64,000 nucleotides of DNA from an uncultured Muribaculaceae bacterium (GTDB lineage Bacteria; Bacteroidota; Bacteroidia; Bacteroidales; Muribaculaceae): contig CAJTOB010000009.1 of NCBI GenBank assembly GCA_910578035.1, positions 4,313 to 68,312 on the forward strand. The letters run 5' to 3'. The position numbers and the translations under genes are program-made. This document shows, piece by piece, positions 36,454-45,529 of this stretch; position 1 is the stretch's first letter; each line of letters opens with the position of its first letter. A model generated the notes under the pieces. That model was given only the letters and a program-made list of their open reading frames with translations. It did no database searches and was not told the DNA's origin.

Positions 36454-39184
36454 TATCCAGGTCTGTGAATAGCCGCTCCTGTCCTACGATTTCATCGCGA
36501 ATCTGGTCGTCGGAGAGTTCCGGCTCAATGTCTGCAGTCTCTATGGCCGGCGCTTCCTCTTCGCTTTCGGCTGCTGCGTCGGGGCGCTTTGGCTCGAGCT
36601 CTATTATTTCGGCCAGATTCCATGTCGTGAGGCGCTTTCCGCGGGCTTTGAACGATTTTACGCCAATGAATTCTTCGGCATCTATCGTCATTGGCGGACG
36701 CGAGGCGTCGTCACCTCCGAAGCGGAGTTCGAACATAGGTGCGTCGTGGTCCGAGAGTTTTAGCAGTTGCGAGCGCGCATCATCGCCTATAAAGCGTTGA
36801 TGCTTTGCGGAGTCTTCGAATGTAAAGCGTTTGAGATAGGGGTAGCCCTGTTCGGCGTCGAAAAGAGCTGCCGTCCATATCTGTTTTGGCCTGAATTTCT
36901 CGATGAGAAGGATTTTGTCTTCGTAGTGATTGGTTACGTCGAAATTGGTGGTGTAGAACTCGCCTGATGGCAGGAGTACCAGAATGCGGTCGGTTCCGGC
37001 AAATTCGCCAAGGAAATTTCCGCGACCATCGTAGTTGAGGCGCATTACATCGGGGTCGAACCATACTTCGCGGCCGCCGAGAGTGGAGGCGCCGCGCTCT
37101 TTGAGCGAGAAGCGGTGTACTTCGTTTTTGGTGACGAGGTTGCCTCGTGCCGCGCGTCCTTTTATGTCGAGTTTGCCGAAGTCGACATCGAAGGTGAGAT
37201 TCTTCAGGCGTTGTTTGGGTTTGAGGGTTACTTTCACAACTTCGGCCTCGCCGTTGGGATTGGCGCTGAACCATACTACCCGCGAGCCCTGTGTGCCCTG
37301 TGTGAGGTCATATTCTTTGTCGCGGGTAAGGCCGGTTGCGGCAAAGCGCTTCATGTAGTATATGCCGCCGCGTCCGTTCTGATATATCACATTGTATATC
37401 GTGCGGGTGTCGTTTCGCTTGAATACGTTGATATATAGCACGTTTTTCCCTACAGAGAGTTTGTCTTGTACTCTCACAATCTTGTATCGGCCATCGCGGT
37501 AGAAGATTATGATGTCGTCTATGGTAGAGCAATTGCAGACAAACTCGTCTTTTTTCAGAGAAGTGCCTATGAAGCCTTCTTCGCGGTTGATATAGAGCTT
37601 TTCGTTGGCTTCGGCCACTGTGGCGGCCTGAATATTGTCGAAGCTGCGTATTGCGGTGTGGCGCGGATATGCGGCGCCGTATTTCTCTTTCAGGTAGGTG
37701 TACCACTCGATTGTCACATCGTCGATATGCTCAAGACGGTCAAGAATACGCGATATGCGGCCTCTCAAGTCGAGCAGTAGTTTCTCTGCCTCGTCTGAGT
37801 TGAAGCGGAGTATTCTCTTCATCTTGATTTCGAGAAGACGCAGTATGTCGTCGCGTGTCACTTCTCGCGTCAGCGAGGGCTTGTATGGCTCAAGCCGGCT
37901 GTCTACGTGTGCTATGGCAGCGTCGAGGTTGGCCGCTTCTTCATACTGCTTGTCCTTGTATATTCTTTCTTCGATAAATATCTTTTCAAGAGAGGCATCA
38001 AGCAGTTTCTCGCGGGTTTCGGCAAGCTCTACTTCAAGTTCGGAACGTATGATTTTCTTTGTCGTCTCGACATTGTGGCGGAGTACGTCGCTCACGCCGA
38101 GGAAGCATGGCTTCTTGTCGCGGATTACACAGCAGTTTGGCGATATGTTTACTTCGCAGTCTGTGAAGGCATACAGGGCGTCGATTGTCTTGTCGCTCGA
38201 TGTGCCCGGGATAAGGTGCACGAGAATAGACGCTTCGGCAGCGGTATTGTCTTCTACCTTTCGTATTTTTATCTGTCCACGCTCGAAAGCCTTCAGTATA
38301 GACTCAATAAGGCCGCCGGAGGTCTTGCCGAACGGCAATTCGGTAATGTTGAGTGTTTTGGAGTCTATCTTCTCGATTTTGGCGCGCACTTTCACTCCGC
38401 CGCCGCGTTTGCCATCGTTATAGCGGGCTATATCGATAGTGCCGCCTGTGGCGAAGTCCGGATAAAGCTCGAAATCTTCGCCGCGGACGCAGGCAATGGA
38501 GGCGTCGAGAATTTCGTTGAAGTTATGAGGAAGAATTTTGGACGACAGGCCGACGGCAATGCCTTCGGCACCCTGAGCCAGCAGTAGAGGAAATTTCGTT
38601 GGCAGCGTCACCGGTTCGCGCTTGCGGCCGTCGTAGCTGAGGGTCCATTCGGTCACCTTGGGGTTGAAAAGCACCTCGGAGGCGAAGAGGCTCAGACGTG
38701 CTTCGATATAACGGGCTGCCGCCGCTGCCGTTCCTGTGAGAATATTGCCCCAGTTTCCCTGAGTCTCAACAAGAAGGTCCTTCTGGCCGAGCTGTACGAG
38801 TGCATCTTTGATAGAGGCATCGCCGTGTGGATGGTACTGCATGGTTGTTCCGACGATGTTGGCCACCTTGTTGAAGCGTCCGTCATCGATAGTCTTCATT
38901 GCATGCAGTATTCGGCGCTGCACCGGTTTGAGACCGTCTTCTATTTCAGGAACTGCACGCTCAAGAATCACATATGAGGCGTATTCCAGAAACCATGTCT
39001 GGTACATGCCGCGCAGATGATGGCGCACCACATCTTCAGCCGCTGTATAGGGGCGGCGTGGTACCGGCGTTTCTTCTGTCGCAGCATCGTCGTCCGATTC
39101 TTCGGCAATTTCTGCAGCTTCTGTTTCTGTTATCGGTTCTTCTGGCAGGTTTTCGGGGTATATTTCGTCGTTTTCTTCACTCAT
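36440..39184 (-). CDS. parC: DNA topoisomerase IV subunit A
   Basis: A 914-residue type IIA topoisomerase subunit that cuts and rejoins DNA to unlink daughter chromosomes. It has an acidic N-terminal extension (about 1-42), the breakage-reunion domain (LKPVQRRILHAM, catalytic Tyr 159 in AARYIEARLS), a coiled coil (about 350-470), and a C-terminal beta-pinwheel. No intact GyrA-box is seen in the pinwheel, which favours ParC over GyrA. The ParE partner is not in the window. The operon is unusual, as two envelope protein genes follow and overlap it. Confidence 0.92.
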   Translation of the reverse strand: MSEENDEIYPENLPEEPITETEAAEIAEESDDDAATEETPVPRRPYTAAEDVVRHHLRGMYQTWFLEYASYVILERAVPEIEDGLKPVQRRILHAMKTIDDGRFNKVANIVGTTMQYHPHGDASIKDALVQLGQKDLLVETQGNWGNILTGTAAAAARYIEARLSLFASEVLFNPKVTEWTLSYDGRKREPVTLPTKFPLLLAQGAEGIAVGLSSKILPHNFNEILDASIACVRGEDFELYPDFATGGTIDIARYNDGKRGGGVKVRAKIEKIDSKTLNITELPFGKTSGGLIESILKAFERGQIKIRKVEDNTAAEASILVHLIPGTSSDKTIDALYAFTDCEVNISPNCCVIRDKKPCFLGVSDVLRHNVETTKKIIRSELEVELAETREKLLDASLEKIFIEERIYKDKQYEEAANLDAAIAHVDSRLEPYKPSLTREVTRDDILRLLEIKMKRILRFNSDEAEKLLLDLRGRISRILDRLEHIDDVTIEWYTYLKEKYGAAYPRHTAIRSFDNIQAATVAEANEKLYINREEGFIGTSLKKDEFVCNCSTIDDIIIFYRDGRYKIVRVQDKLSVGKNVLYINVFKRNDTRTIYNVIYQNGRGGIYYMKRFAATGLTRDKEYDLTQGTQGSRVVWFSANPNGEAEVVKVTLKPKQRLKNLTFDVDFGKLDIKGRAARGNLVTKNEVHRFSLKERGASTLGGREVWFDPDVMRLNYDGRGNFLGEFAGTDRILVLLPSGEFYTTNFDVTNHYEDKILLIEKFRPKQIWTAALFDAEQGYPYLKRFTFEDSAKHQRFIGDDARSQLLKLSDHDAPMFELRFGGDDASRPPMTIDAEEFIGVKSFKARGKRLTTWNLAEIIELEPKRPDAAAESEEEAPAIETADIEPELSDDQIRDEIVGQERLFTDLDNENS

Positions 39185-39210
39185 TGCAGGCGATGATTGG
39201 CTTTATTCCA

Positions 39211-39218
39211 CAAAAATA
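39211..39218 (-). promoter_or_regulatory. -7 box for the parC operon
   Basis: TATTTTTG on the minus strand, 26 nt before the ATG. No clean TTTG at -33. Confidence 0.5.
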
Positions 39219-39274
39219 GTGAAAAAAAACGAATAAAACACCCCTTTCTCTCGGCTTTTATGCCTTATAGAGGC

Positions 39275-40126
39275 TTATAGCGGTGTGCCGTTAGGGAATG
39301 TAAGGGTTCCGTTTTCGAGAGCCTGTTCATAGAGGTCTTTGAGCAGTTCGGCGTCATATGCCTGGCGATTTCGAGTGAGAAGGCGTTCGCGAATCATCGG
39401 CTCGGCCGCTTCGAACGGCAGAGGGGAGCCAGCCGGAAGATACTCGGAAATATGTAGCAGATATGTATATCCGTCCAGCGAGATATCGAGCGGTTTCCCG
39501 GCTTTAAGAAATGCGTCGGGCGACACAATGTCGGCCGGAATACGGGTTTCTATCTGTTCCCAGTCAATCCAGCGTTCGCGGAAATAATCGTAATGCAGGG
39601 CTGTTTTGGGGGCCTCTTTTTCAAGACGGTCCATGTCGTCGGCCTTTACAGATGTGTACAGGCGTTTGAGCATGCGTAGGTTGGAGGCTTCGTCGGGCAC
39701 TTTCAGATAAATGCCCCGCACCAGTGGGCGCTCAAGCACGAAATCACCTTTGTGAGCCTCGTAGTAGGCTTTTAGCGAATCTTCTGAAAAAGTGGAATTT
39801 GCTTGAGTTGCCATGGCCCGCCTATACTGGCTCATGATGAGGTTGAGTCTGTATTCGGAGGTGAGACGGTCTATTTCTGCAATGTCAACAGCATCGGTGG
39901 CGAGCCGCTCGACAAGACGGGCTTCAATCCAGCGCCTTATGTATGCGTGGGCGTACGATGTGCTGTCGTCTGGCGAGAGGCCGCCCGGAAGTGCCTTTTT
40001 CAGTTCGCTGCGTGTGAGCATGGCCTTGCCGACGGTAGCGATTGCGTCGCTGCCGCCGGCATTGTTACCTCTTTCACATGCGCACAGTGAAAGAAGCGCA
40101 AGAGCTATAATCGCCGCTCTGTTCAC
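39275..40126 (-). CDS. Parvulin/SurA-related lipoprotein (periplasmic chaperone)
   Basis: A 283-residue lipoprotein (lipobox LCAC, Cys 17). It has a SurA-like N-terminal helical region (VGKAMLTRSELKKALPGG, then IRRWIEARLVERLA), a degenerate rotamase region in the middle (YYEAHKGDFVLERPLVRGIYLKV) and a C-terminal helix. The parvulin active site is not preserved, so it is probably a chaperone and not an active isomerase. It starts with GTG, whose first bases overlap the stop of the upstream two-parvulin gene (GTGA). Proteins of this set help fold outer-membrane barrels. Confidence 0.75.
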   Translation of the reverse strand: MNRAAIIALALLSLCACERGNNAGGSDAIATVGKAMLTRSELKKALPGGLSPDDSTSYAHAYIRRWIEARLVERLATDAVDIAEIDRLTSEYRLNLIMSQYRRAMATQANSTFSEDSLKAYYEAHKGDFVLERPLVRGIYLKVPDEASNLRMLKRLYTSVKADDMDRLEKEAPKTALHYDYFRERWIDWEQIETRIPADIVSPDAFLKAGKPLDISLDGYTYLLHISEYLPAGSPLPFEAAEPMIRERLLTRNRQAYDAELLKDLYEQALENGTLTFPNGTPL

Positions 40127-42042
40127 TGTTTCGCCTTTAGGCTCTTGAATACTTTGTTGTTTACTTTGACTTTGTATTTCTTGTGCAGTTCTTTAACCCA
40201 TTCTTTGTCGAGTGCGGTCTGATAGTCTGTGAGCGCGGCACCGCGTACGTCGGCTGCCTCTTCGGGGGTGTTGATTACGCGGCCTTTGTATGCCGCATAG
40301 TGTTTCCAGCGTGAATTCGAACTATCGGCCGGACGCTGTGCGCCGAATCCGAGATAATCTGTAATCGGATTTTCGCCCTGAGCTGCGACCACACGTTCTA
40401 TTTTAATCTCTCGCTTGAAGTGTTCGCGCATTTGGCGCACGAATTCCGCCGGGTCTTCGGTCGACAGCGAATCCGCATACTTCAGAGCAGCCGACAGAGT
40501 TGAGTCATTTGTGGCGAAAATAATATAGCTTTTGAACTTGGGAGTCTGCCACTTGTAGTCGGAAGCATGGGCACGGAAGAATTTTTCCAGCCCTTCGCGG
40601 TCAGAGGCCGCTTTATCCCATACCTTGCGGTTGGAAACTTCGTAGAGTAGTATGCCGTCGTGATACTCGTTGAGAAGGTTGCGGAAGTCTGCATTCTCAG
40701 TTGCAAGACGCTGCTGTTCTTTCTCGATGAGGATATCATCGAGGAGGTCGTTGGTGGCCGCGGTTATAGACTCCATAGGGTTGATGGGGAGTTGTATGTC
40801 GGGTATTCGGGCTATCGCGTCGACAGCGTGTATCTCGCCGCCGGTGTATGTGGCCACTACGGGATTCATCTGGATAATTCTGCGCAGGACAGTTGAATCG
40901 CACACGCCGTTGTTTGCGTCGATGACAGCGCGCAGCTGGTCGAGAGCTCCATGTGATATCACGGCGTTATTTGTTTTGCGAAGACGTGCCTTAACGGCGT
41001 TTTCAGGAAGTGCGGCACGTTCGTCTGAGGCTATTTTTGCTTCTATCCCTTCGCGGGCGTCGGCCAGCGAGGGAACTCCGCGGTGGTTGGTTCGGTGTAT
41101 TATATGCCAGCCGAAAGCAGTCTTGACGGGCTTGGAAATGGCGCCATCCTTGAGTGCGAACGATGCGCTGTCGAACTCTGCCACCATGGCTCCGCGGCCG
41201 AACCAGCCTAATTTGCCACCTTTCTGAGCGGAGCCGGGGTCTTCGGAGAAGCGCCGGGCAAGGTCGCCGAAGTCGGCTCCTCCTTTGGCTACTTTATATA
41301 AGGAATCTGCAAGTGCTTTTTTTGCAGCAGTCTGTGATTCGTCGAGGCCTCGTGTCATAAGAAGGATGTGTTCGGCCTCTATGTCGCCCTGCGCTGGAGT
41401 GCGTTTTTCAACGCGTATAAGATGGTAGCCCATGCCTGAATTGACAACGTCTGATACCGCGCCGACGGCAGTCTTATAGGCGGCCTCTTCGAATGCCCAC
41501 GGGAAGCGACCCGGCACAACATAGCCCATCAGGCCGCCTTGCTGGGCCGAATAACGGTCTACGGAATACTGGCGGGCGGCGTCTTCGAAAGAAGTCGTTC
41601 CGCTTGCTATAGCTGCCTTGATTGAGTCGAGTTTCGCTATGTTTTCCTGCTGGAGCGGAAGCATGATATGACTGGCGAGGACATCATCTGCAAAATGGCT
41701 GTAGGCCTGGCGAACAAGATTTTCGGCTACGGAATCGTCGCGGAAATATGGCTTTGAGAGATCTTTGACAAAGCTATCGTATTCGCTGGTGAACTCAGGA
41801 GTGCGGTCAAGGCCTTCGTTGAGGGCGTCGGCCACTTTCAGCTTGTAGTTGATAAACATGCCCAGGTAGTCGTCGAGGCTCTGAGACTGCATCTGCTGGG
41901 TATTGTTCTTGTTGTAAAGGTATTCGAATTCGCTGACATGCACGTCCTTGCCGTCGACTGTCATAAGCACGGGGTCGTCGGCGCCCGCATAGAGGGCCGT
42001 TGCAATCGAGATAGCCGCAAGGCTCAGTATCTTTCGTTTCAT
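40123..42042 (-). CDS. Periplasmic peptidyl-prolyl isomerase with two parvulin domains
   Basis: A 639-residue exported protein: signal peptide (MKRKILSLAAISIATALYAG), SurA-like N-terminal chaperone part, then two parvulin domains. The first runs from ASHIMLPL to GYHLIRVEKR (about 122-220), the second from AEHILLMT to GWHIIHRTNH (about 225-325), and each keeps GG.LGWF/GGLMGYV-type and F.A-type elements. A long C-terminal region follows. It aids folding of outer-membrane proteins. The frame is open to 42105, but the extension overlaps the guaB terminator, so ATG 42042 is used. It is placed between guaB and the second chaperone, an order I recall as common in Bacteroidales. Confidence 0.9.
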   Translation of the reverse strand: MKRKILSLAAISIATALYAGADDPVLMTVDGKDVHVSEFEYLYNKNNTQQMQSQSLDDYLGMFINYKLKVADALNEGLDRTPEFTSEYDSFVKDLSKPYFRDDSVAENLVRQAYSHFADDVLASHIMLPLQQENIAKLDSIKAAIASGTTSFEDAARQYSVDRYSAQQGGLMGYVVPGRFPWAFEEAAYKTAVGAVSDVVNSGMGYHLIRVEKRTPAQGDIEAEHILLMTRGLDESQTAAKKALADSLYKVAKGGADFGDLARRFSEDPGSAQKGGKLGWFGRGAMVAEFDSASFALKDGAISKPVKTAFGWHIIHRTNHRGVPSLADAREGIEAKIASDERAALPENAVKARLRKTNNAVISHGALDQLRAVIDANNGVCDSTVLRRIIQMNPVVATYTGGEIHAVDAIARIPDIQLPINPMESITAATNDLLDDILIEKEQQRLATENADFRNLLNEYHDGILLYEVSNRKVWDKAASDREGLEKFFRAHASDYKWQTPKFKSYIIFATNDSTLSAALKYADSLSTEDPAEFVRQMREHFKREIKIERVVAAQGENPITDYLGFGAQRPADSSNSRWKHYAAYKGRVINTPEEAADVRGAALTDYQTALDKEWVKELHKKYKVKVNNKVFKSLKAKQ

Positions 42043-42065
42043 AGTTATGCTTCTGTCCTTAACTG

Positions 42066-42106
42066 AAAAATGCGGTGCGCCGTTCCAGGGAGAACGGCAC
42101 CCCACA
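42066..42106 (-). terminator. Terminator of guaB
   Basis: On the minus strand an imperfect stem with a perfect GCCGTTC/GAACGGC core and a 6-nt loop is followed by a run of T (42066-42070). It lies 26 nt after the guaB stop. Confidence 0.6.
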
Positions 42107-42132
42107 TTTATGTTAACGTATGGAATTTCGCT

Positions 42133-43611
42133 TTATTGCCCGGAGGCGCTGTAGTTGGGAGCCTCGCTTGTGATGGCAACATCGTGCGGGTGGCTTTCGG
42201 CCACACCGGCATTTGTGATGCGGGTGAATTGAGCGTGGTGTAGGGCTTCTATGCTGCCTGCTCCGCAGTAGCCCATACCTGAACGGAGACCGCCGAGCAT
42301 CTGATAGACAACTTCGAAGAGCGAGCCTTTATAGGGCACGCGGGCTGCGATACCTTCGGGCACGAGTTTTTTCACGTCTGTCTCACCGGCCTGGAAGTAG
42401 CGGTCTTTCGAGCCGCGCTCCATTGCTTCGAGCGAACCCATGCCGCGATATGTCTTGTACTTGCGGCCATTATATATTATGGTGTCGCCGGGGCTTTCTT
42501 CCACTCCGGCAAGCATGCCGCCGAGCATTACGGCGTGAGCTCCGGCAGCTAGAGCCTTGACGATGTCTCCCGAATAGCGGATACCGCCGTCGGCAATCAG
42601 GGGCACGCCTGTGCCTTCGAGAGCTTTTGCCACATCGTAAACGGCAGAGAGCTGAGGCACGCCTACGCCGGCGATGATACGGGTGGTGCAAATAGAGCCC
42701 GGGCCGATACCGACCTTGACGCCGTCTGCTCCGTTTTCAACAAGGTAGCGGGCTGCCTCGCCTGTTGCTATATTGCCTACCACGACATCAATCTGCGGGT
42801 ACTTGGCTTTTACGGCCTTGAGGACGCCGATGACTCCGCGGGAGTGGCCGTGTGCGGTATCGATGACAATTGCGTCGACACCGGCTGCCACGAGAGCGTC
42901 GACACGGTCCATCGAGTCGGCCGTAACGCCTACGCCGGCCGCAACGCGAAGGCGTCCGAGGGCGTCTTTGCATGCGTGGGGTTTGTCTTTGGCTTTGGTT
43001 ATATCTTTATATGTGACGAGTCCGACGAGCTTGCCGTTGGTGTCTACGACAGGGAGCTTTTCAATCTTGTGCGATTGCAGAATATCGGCTGCTTCCTCGA
43101 GGGTTGTTGCCTGAGAGGTTGTTACGAGATTCTCGCTTGTCATCACCTCGTCGATTGTGCGGGTGTGGTCGCGCTCGAAGCGGAGGTCGCGGTTGGTGAC
43201 AATACCTACGAGGTGCTGTTCGTCGTCAACCACGGGAATACCGCCGATATGATATTCGGCCATCATGCGGAGAGCATCGGCCACGGTCGAGCCGCGACGG
43301 ATTGTCACAGGGTCGTAAATCATGCCGTTTTCGGCACGCTTCACGGCATGCACCTGACGTGCCTGCTCTTCGATTGTCATGTTTTTGTGGATAACACCCA
43401 GACCGCCTTCACGGGCAATGGCGATTGCCATCTGTGCTTCGGTCACGGTGTCCATCGCCGCAGAGACGATAGGAACATTGAGGGTGATGTTGCGTGAGAA
43501 ACGTGTTGCCAGCGATACTTCGCGGGGCAGTACTTCGGAGTAAGCCGGAATAAGGAGGACGTCGTCGAAAGTAAGACCGTCCATCTTCACTCTATCTGCA
43601 ATAAACGACAT
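42133..43611 (-). CDS. guaB: Inosine-5'-monophosphate dehydrogenase
   Basis: A 492-residue enzyme converting IMP to XMP with NAD+, the rate-limiting step of GTP synthesis. It has DGLTFDDVLLIPAYSEVLP at the start, two CBS domains (about 98-210) inserted in the TIM barrel, the catalytic loop GPGSICTTR (Cys 308), and the flap YRGMGSLEAM. The frame reaches 43668, but the promoter's -7 box (43639-43646) lies in that extension, so ATG 43611 is the start. It shares its upstream region with the divergent nucleotidyltransferase gene. Confidence 0.96.
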   Translation of the reverse strand: MSFIADRVKMDGLTFDDVLLIPAYSEVLPREVSLATRFSRNITLNVPIVSAAMDTVTEAQMAIAIAREGGLGVIHKNMTIEEQARQVHAVKRAENGMIYDPVTIRRGSTVADALRMMAEYHIGGIPVVDDEQHLVGIVTNRDLRFERDHTRTIDEVMTSENLVTTSQATTLEEAADILQSHKIEKLPVVDTNGKLVGLVTYKDITKAKDKPHACKDALGRLRVAAGVGVTADSMDRVDALVAAGVDAIVIDTAHGHSRGVIGVLKAVKAKYPQIDVVVGNIATGEAARYLVENGADGVKVGIGPGSICTTRIIAGVGVPQLSAVYDVAKALEGTGVPLIADGGIRYSGDIVKALAAGAHAVMLGGMLAGVEESPGDTIIYNGRKYKTYRGMGSLEAMERGSKDRYFQAGETDVKKLVPEGIAARVPYKGSLFEVVYQMLGGLRSGMGYCGAGSIEALHHAQFTRITNAGVAESHPHDVAITSEAPNYSASGQ

Positions 43612-43638
43612 AATGATATCGGTGTTTTTTATTGCATG

Positions 43639-43669
43639 CAAAGTTAAGAATTTTTCACCGTTCCGCAAA
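43639..43669 (-). promoter_or_regulatory. Consensus promoter for guaB
   Basis: On the minus strand TTTG (43666-43669), 19 nt, TAACTTTG (43639-43646), about 27 nt before ATG 43611. Exact match to the Bacteroidota consensus. Confidence 0.8.
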
Positions 43670-43721
43670 ATTTATTTGGTATATCCGCCTGCCGCAGATT
43701 CGGGTGCCGGTCATAGCCGAT

Positions 43722-43752
43722 TTTGATATTTTTAGATTTATTGATAACTTTG
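43722..43752 (+). promoter_or_regulatory. Consensus promoter for the nucleotidyltransferase/CDP-alcohol operon
   Basis: TTTG (43722-43725), 19 nt, TAACTTTG (43745-43752), 23 nt before ATG 43776. Divergent from the guaB promoter. Confidence 0.8.
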
Positions 43753-43775
43753 TCGTCACAAGATAAAGCTATAAA

Positions 43776-44504
43776 ATGGACTATGTGATACTTGCGGCCG
43801 GACTCGGCTCGCGTTTTCAGAAAGAGGGAGAGAAAGCTCCGAAACCTTTGGTAAGACTCATGGGGCAGCCTATGATAGGCCGCCTGGTGAAAATACTCGC
43901 GTCGTGCAATGCGGGTGTAATACATATTGTGGCCAACAGTCGCATGCCCGAACTGGTTGAATATCTGTCTGAACTGCAGAAGGAAGTGGACGTGCCTCTG
44001 GTGGTACGCCCTATTATTTCAGATAATTCCTATTACAGCCTCTCGGAAGCGGCCGCGGGCCTTAAGGGTAAATTCATAGGAATGACTGTAGATGCGATTT
44101 TCGCAAATGATGAATTCCGCCGATATGTCGAGGCCGTAGAAGCCATGCCCGACGGCTCTGTATTGATGGGCCTTACCCGTTTTGTAGATGACGAAAGTCC
44201 TCTCTACGCACGTATGTCGGCCGAAGGCGAGGTCGTCGACTACCGCTATGGTGGCGAGCCCTTTGCCGAGGGCACGATAGTTTCGGCAGGTCTTTATGGC
44301 CTGAGTGCCGAGGCAATGAAGACTGCAGCCGGAGTACGCTATCCTGAATCGCTGAGCGATTTCCAGCGAGTTCTCGCTGCTGAAACAGATATAAAGGTAC
44401 TGTCGTTCGAATTCAGCAAGGCGCTCGACGTTGACTGCGGTCACGACCGCGAGGTGGCCGAGGCCTTCCTTCGCGAAGTAAACGGCGAAACAGAGGTGAA
44501 ATGA
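43776..44504 (+). CDS. Sugar/polyol-phosphate nucleotidyltransferase-like protein
   Basis: A 242-residue single-domain nucleotidyltransferase of the MobA/GlmU N-terminal fold. It has the nucleotide-binding start VILAAGLGSRF..EGEKAPKPL (residues 4-26), a metal-binding Asp region (GMTVDAIF), and LDVDCGHD near the C-terminus. Such enzymes activate a phosphorylated sugar or polyol with CTP or UTP. The overlap (ATGA at 44501-44504) with a CDP-alcohol phosphotransferase suggests it makes the CDP-activated alcohol that the second enzyme uses, as in archaeal inositol-phosphate cytidylyltransferase/DIPP synthase fusions. Substrate is inference. Confidence 0.75.
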   Translation: MDYVILAAGLGSRFQKEGEKAPKPLVRLMGQPMIGRLVKILASCNAGVIHIVANSRMPELVEYLSELQKEVDVPLVVRPIISDNSYYSLSEAAAGLKGKFIGMTVDAIFANDEFRRYVEAVEAMPDGSVLMGLTRFVDDESPLYARMSAEGEVVDYRYGGEPFAEGTIVSAGLYGLSAEAMKTAAGVRYPESLSDFQRVLAAETDIKVLSFEFSKALDVDCGHDREVAEAFLREVNGETEVK

Positions 44505-45445
44505 GCACAGGCAATACATGGACGCGGCTCAAAGCCGAATATAAGTCATCGCTCAAATCTTCGGACACCGAAGAGCATATAGACCTTTGCTTTTATCGCC
44601 CCATCGGTTTTGCATGGGCATATCTTTTCAGAAAACTGCATGTGAGCCCGAATGCAGTGACGATAGCATCGATTTTTATCGGTGTTTTTGCCGGCATATG
44701 CATGTATCCGACCGATATATGGATAAATATAGCCGGTATTGTCCTCCTGATATGGGCCAACTCCTATGACAGTGCCGACGGACAGCTGGCTCGCCTTACC
44801 CGGCAATATTCCCAGCTTGGCCGTATTCTCGACGGTATGGCAGGCGACTTCTGGTTTATTGCCATATATGTGGCGATATGTCTGCGCACGGTTGAGACGG
44901 TGCCCTTGTTCGAGTCGCATCACTGGGCAATATGGTGTATAGCCGTGCTGGCAGGCATATGCCATGCGGCACAGGCCGCGGTTGCCGACAGTTATCGCCA
45001 GTTCCATCTTCTGCTGCTTAAAGGCAGCGCAGGCAGTGAACTCGATTCTACTGAAGATTTGTTGCGCCGATACAGTGAATTGACATGGAAGCACGATTTT
45101 CTGCGGAAACTCATACAATTCTTCTATGTGCGCTATACCCGTAATCAGGAAGCTGTGTCGCCTGCCATGCAGTCGGTGCTTCGTGCGATGAAGACCCGTT
45201 TTCCCGACGGGCGGCTTCCTGAGCAGATACGCGAGCAGTTCCGTGCATGGAGTTTCCCTCTGTGCAAATGGGAAAACTTCATGACCTTCAACTGGCGCTC
45301 CATCTTCCTCTTCGCAAGTCTTCTCGGCGGTCAGCCATGGCTTTATTTCGTGGCTGAACTGACTATTTTCAACGTTGTGCTCGTCTATACAATCGTGCGC
45401 CACGAATCTATCTGCCGCCGCATGACGGCCGTTCTCGATACATGA
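44501..45445 (+). CDS. CDP-alcohol phosphotransferase family membrane protein (variant motif)
   Basis: A 314-residue integral membrane enzyme. The CDP-alcohol phosphotransferase motif lies at residues 90-116: D90, D93-G94, A97-R98, G107 and D111 are in canonical spacing, but the last Asp is D116, four residues after D111 instead of three (GRILDGMAGD). Family members swap CMP for an alcohol to form phospholipids such as phosphatidylinositol phosphate. Several membrane helices surround the motif, and a long C-terminal segment (about 185-260) is predicted to be cytosolic. The coupled nucleotidyltransferase suggests a dedicated CDP-alcohol donor. In gut Bacteroidota, related enzymes make inositol lipids, which is a plausible but unproven role here. 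Confidence 0.8.
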   Translation: MSTGNTWTRLKAEYKSSLKSSDTEEHIDLCFYRPIGFAWAYLFRKLHVSPNAVTIASIFIGVFAGICMYPTDIWINIAGIVLLIWANSYDSADGQLARLTRQYSQLGRILDGMAGDFWFIAIYVAICLRTVETVPLFESHHWAIWCIAVLAGICHAAQAAVADSYRQFHLLLLKGSAGSELDSTEDLLRRYSELTWKHDFLRKLIQFFYVRYTRNQEAVSPAMQSVLRAMKTRFPDGRLPEQIREQFRAWSFPLCKWENFMTFNWRSIFLFASLLGGQPWLYFVAELTIFNVVLVYTIVRHESICRRMTAVLDT

Positions 45446-45468
45446 ATGTCAACTTAATAAATCCTAAG

Positions 45469-45502
45469 AGCGAAAAGAGCGTTGGCTTTTTTCGCTTTTT
45501 AT
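45469..45502 (+). terminator. Terminator after the CDP-alcohol phosphotransferase gene
   Basis: AGCGAAAAG pairs with CTTTTTTCGCT (T bulge) and is followed by five T. It overlaps the -33 region of the next promoter. Confidence 0.55.
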
Positions 45503-45505
45503 TTG

Positions 45506-45513
45506 TACTTTTG
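45506..45513 (+). promoter_or_regulatory. -7 box for the TPR protein gene
   Basis: TACTTTTG with TTG 21 nt upstream (45482-45484), 16 nt before ATG 45530. Confidence 0.55.
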
Positions 45514-45529
45514 TCGAAACTATATATAG

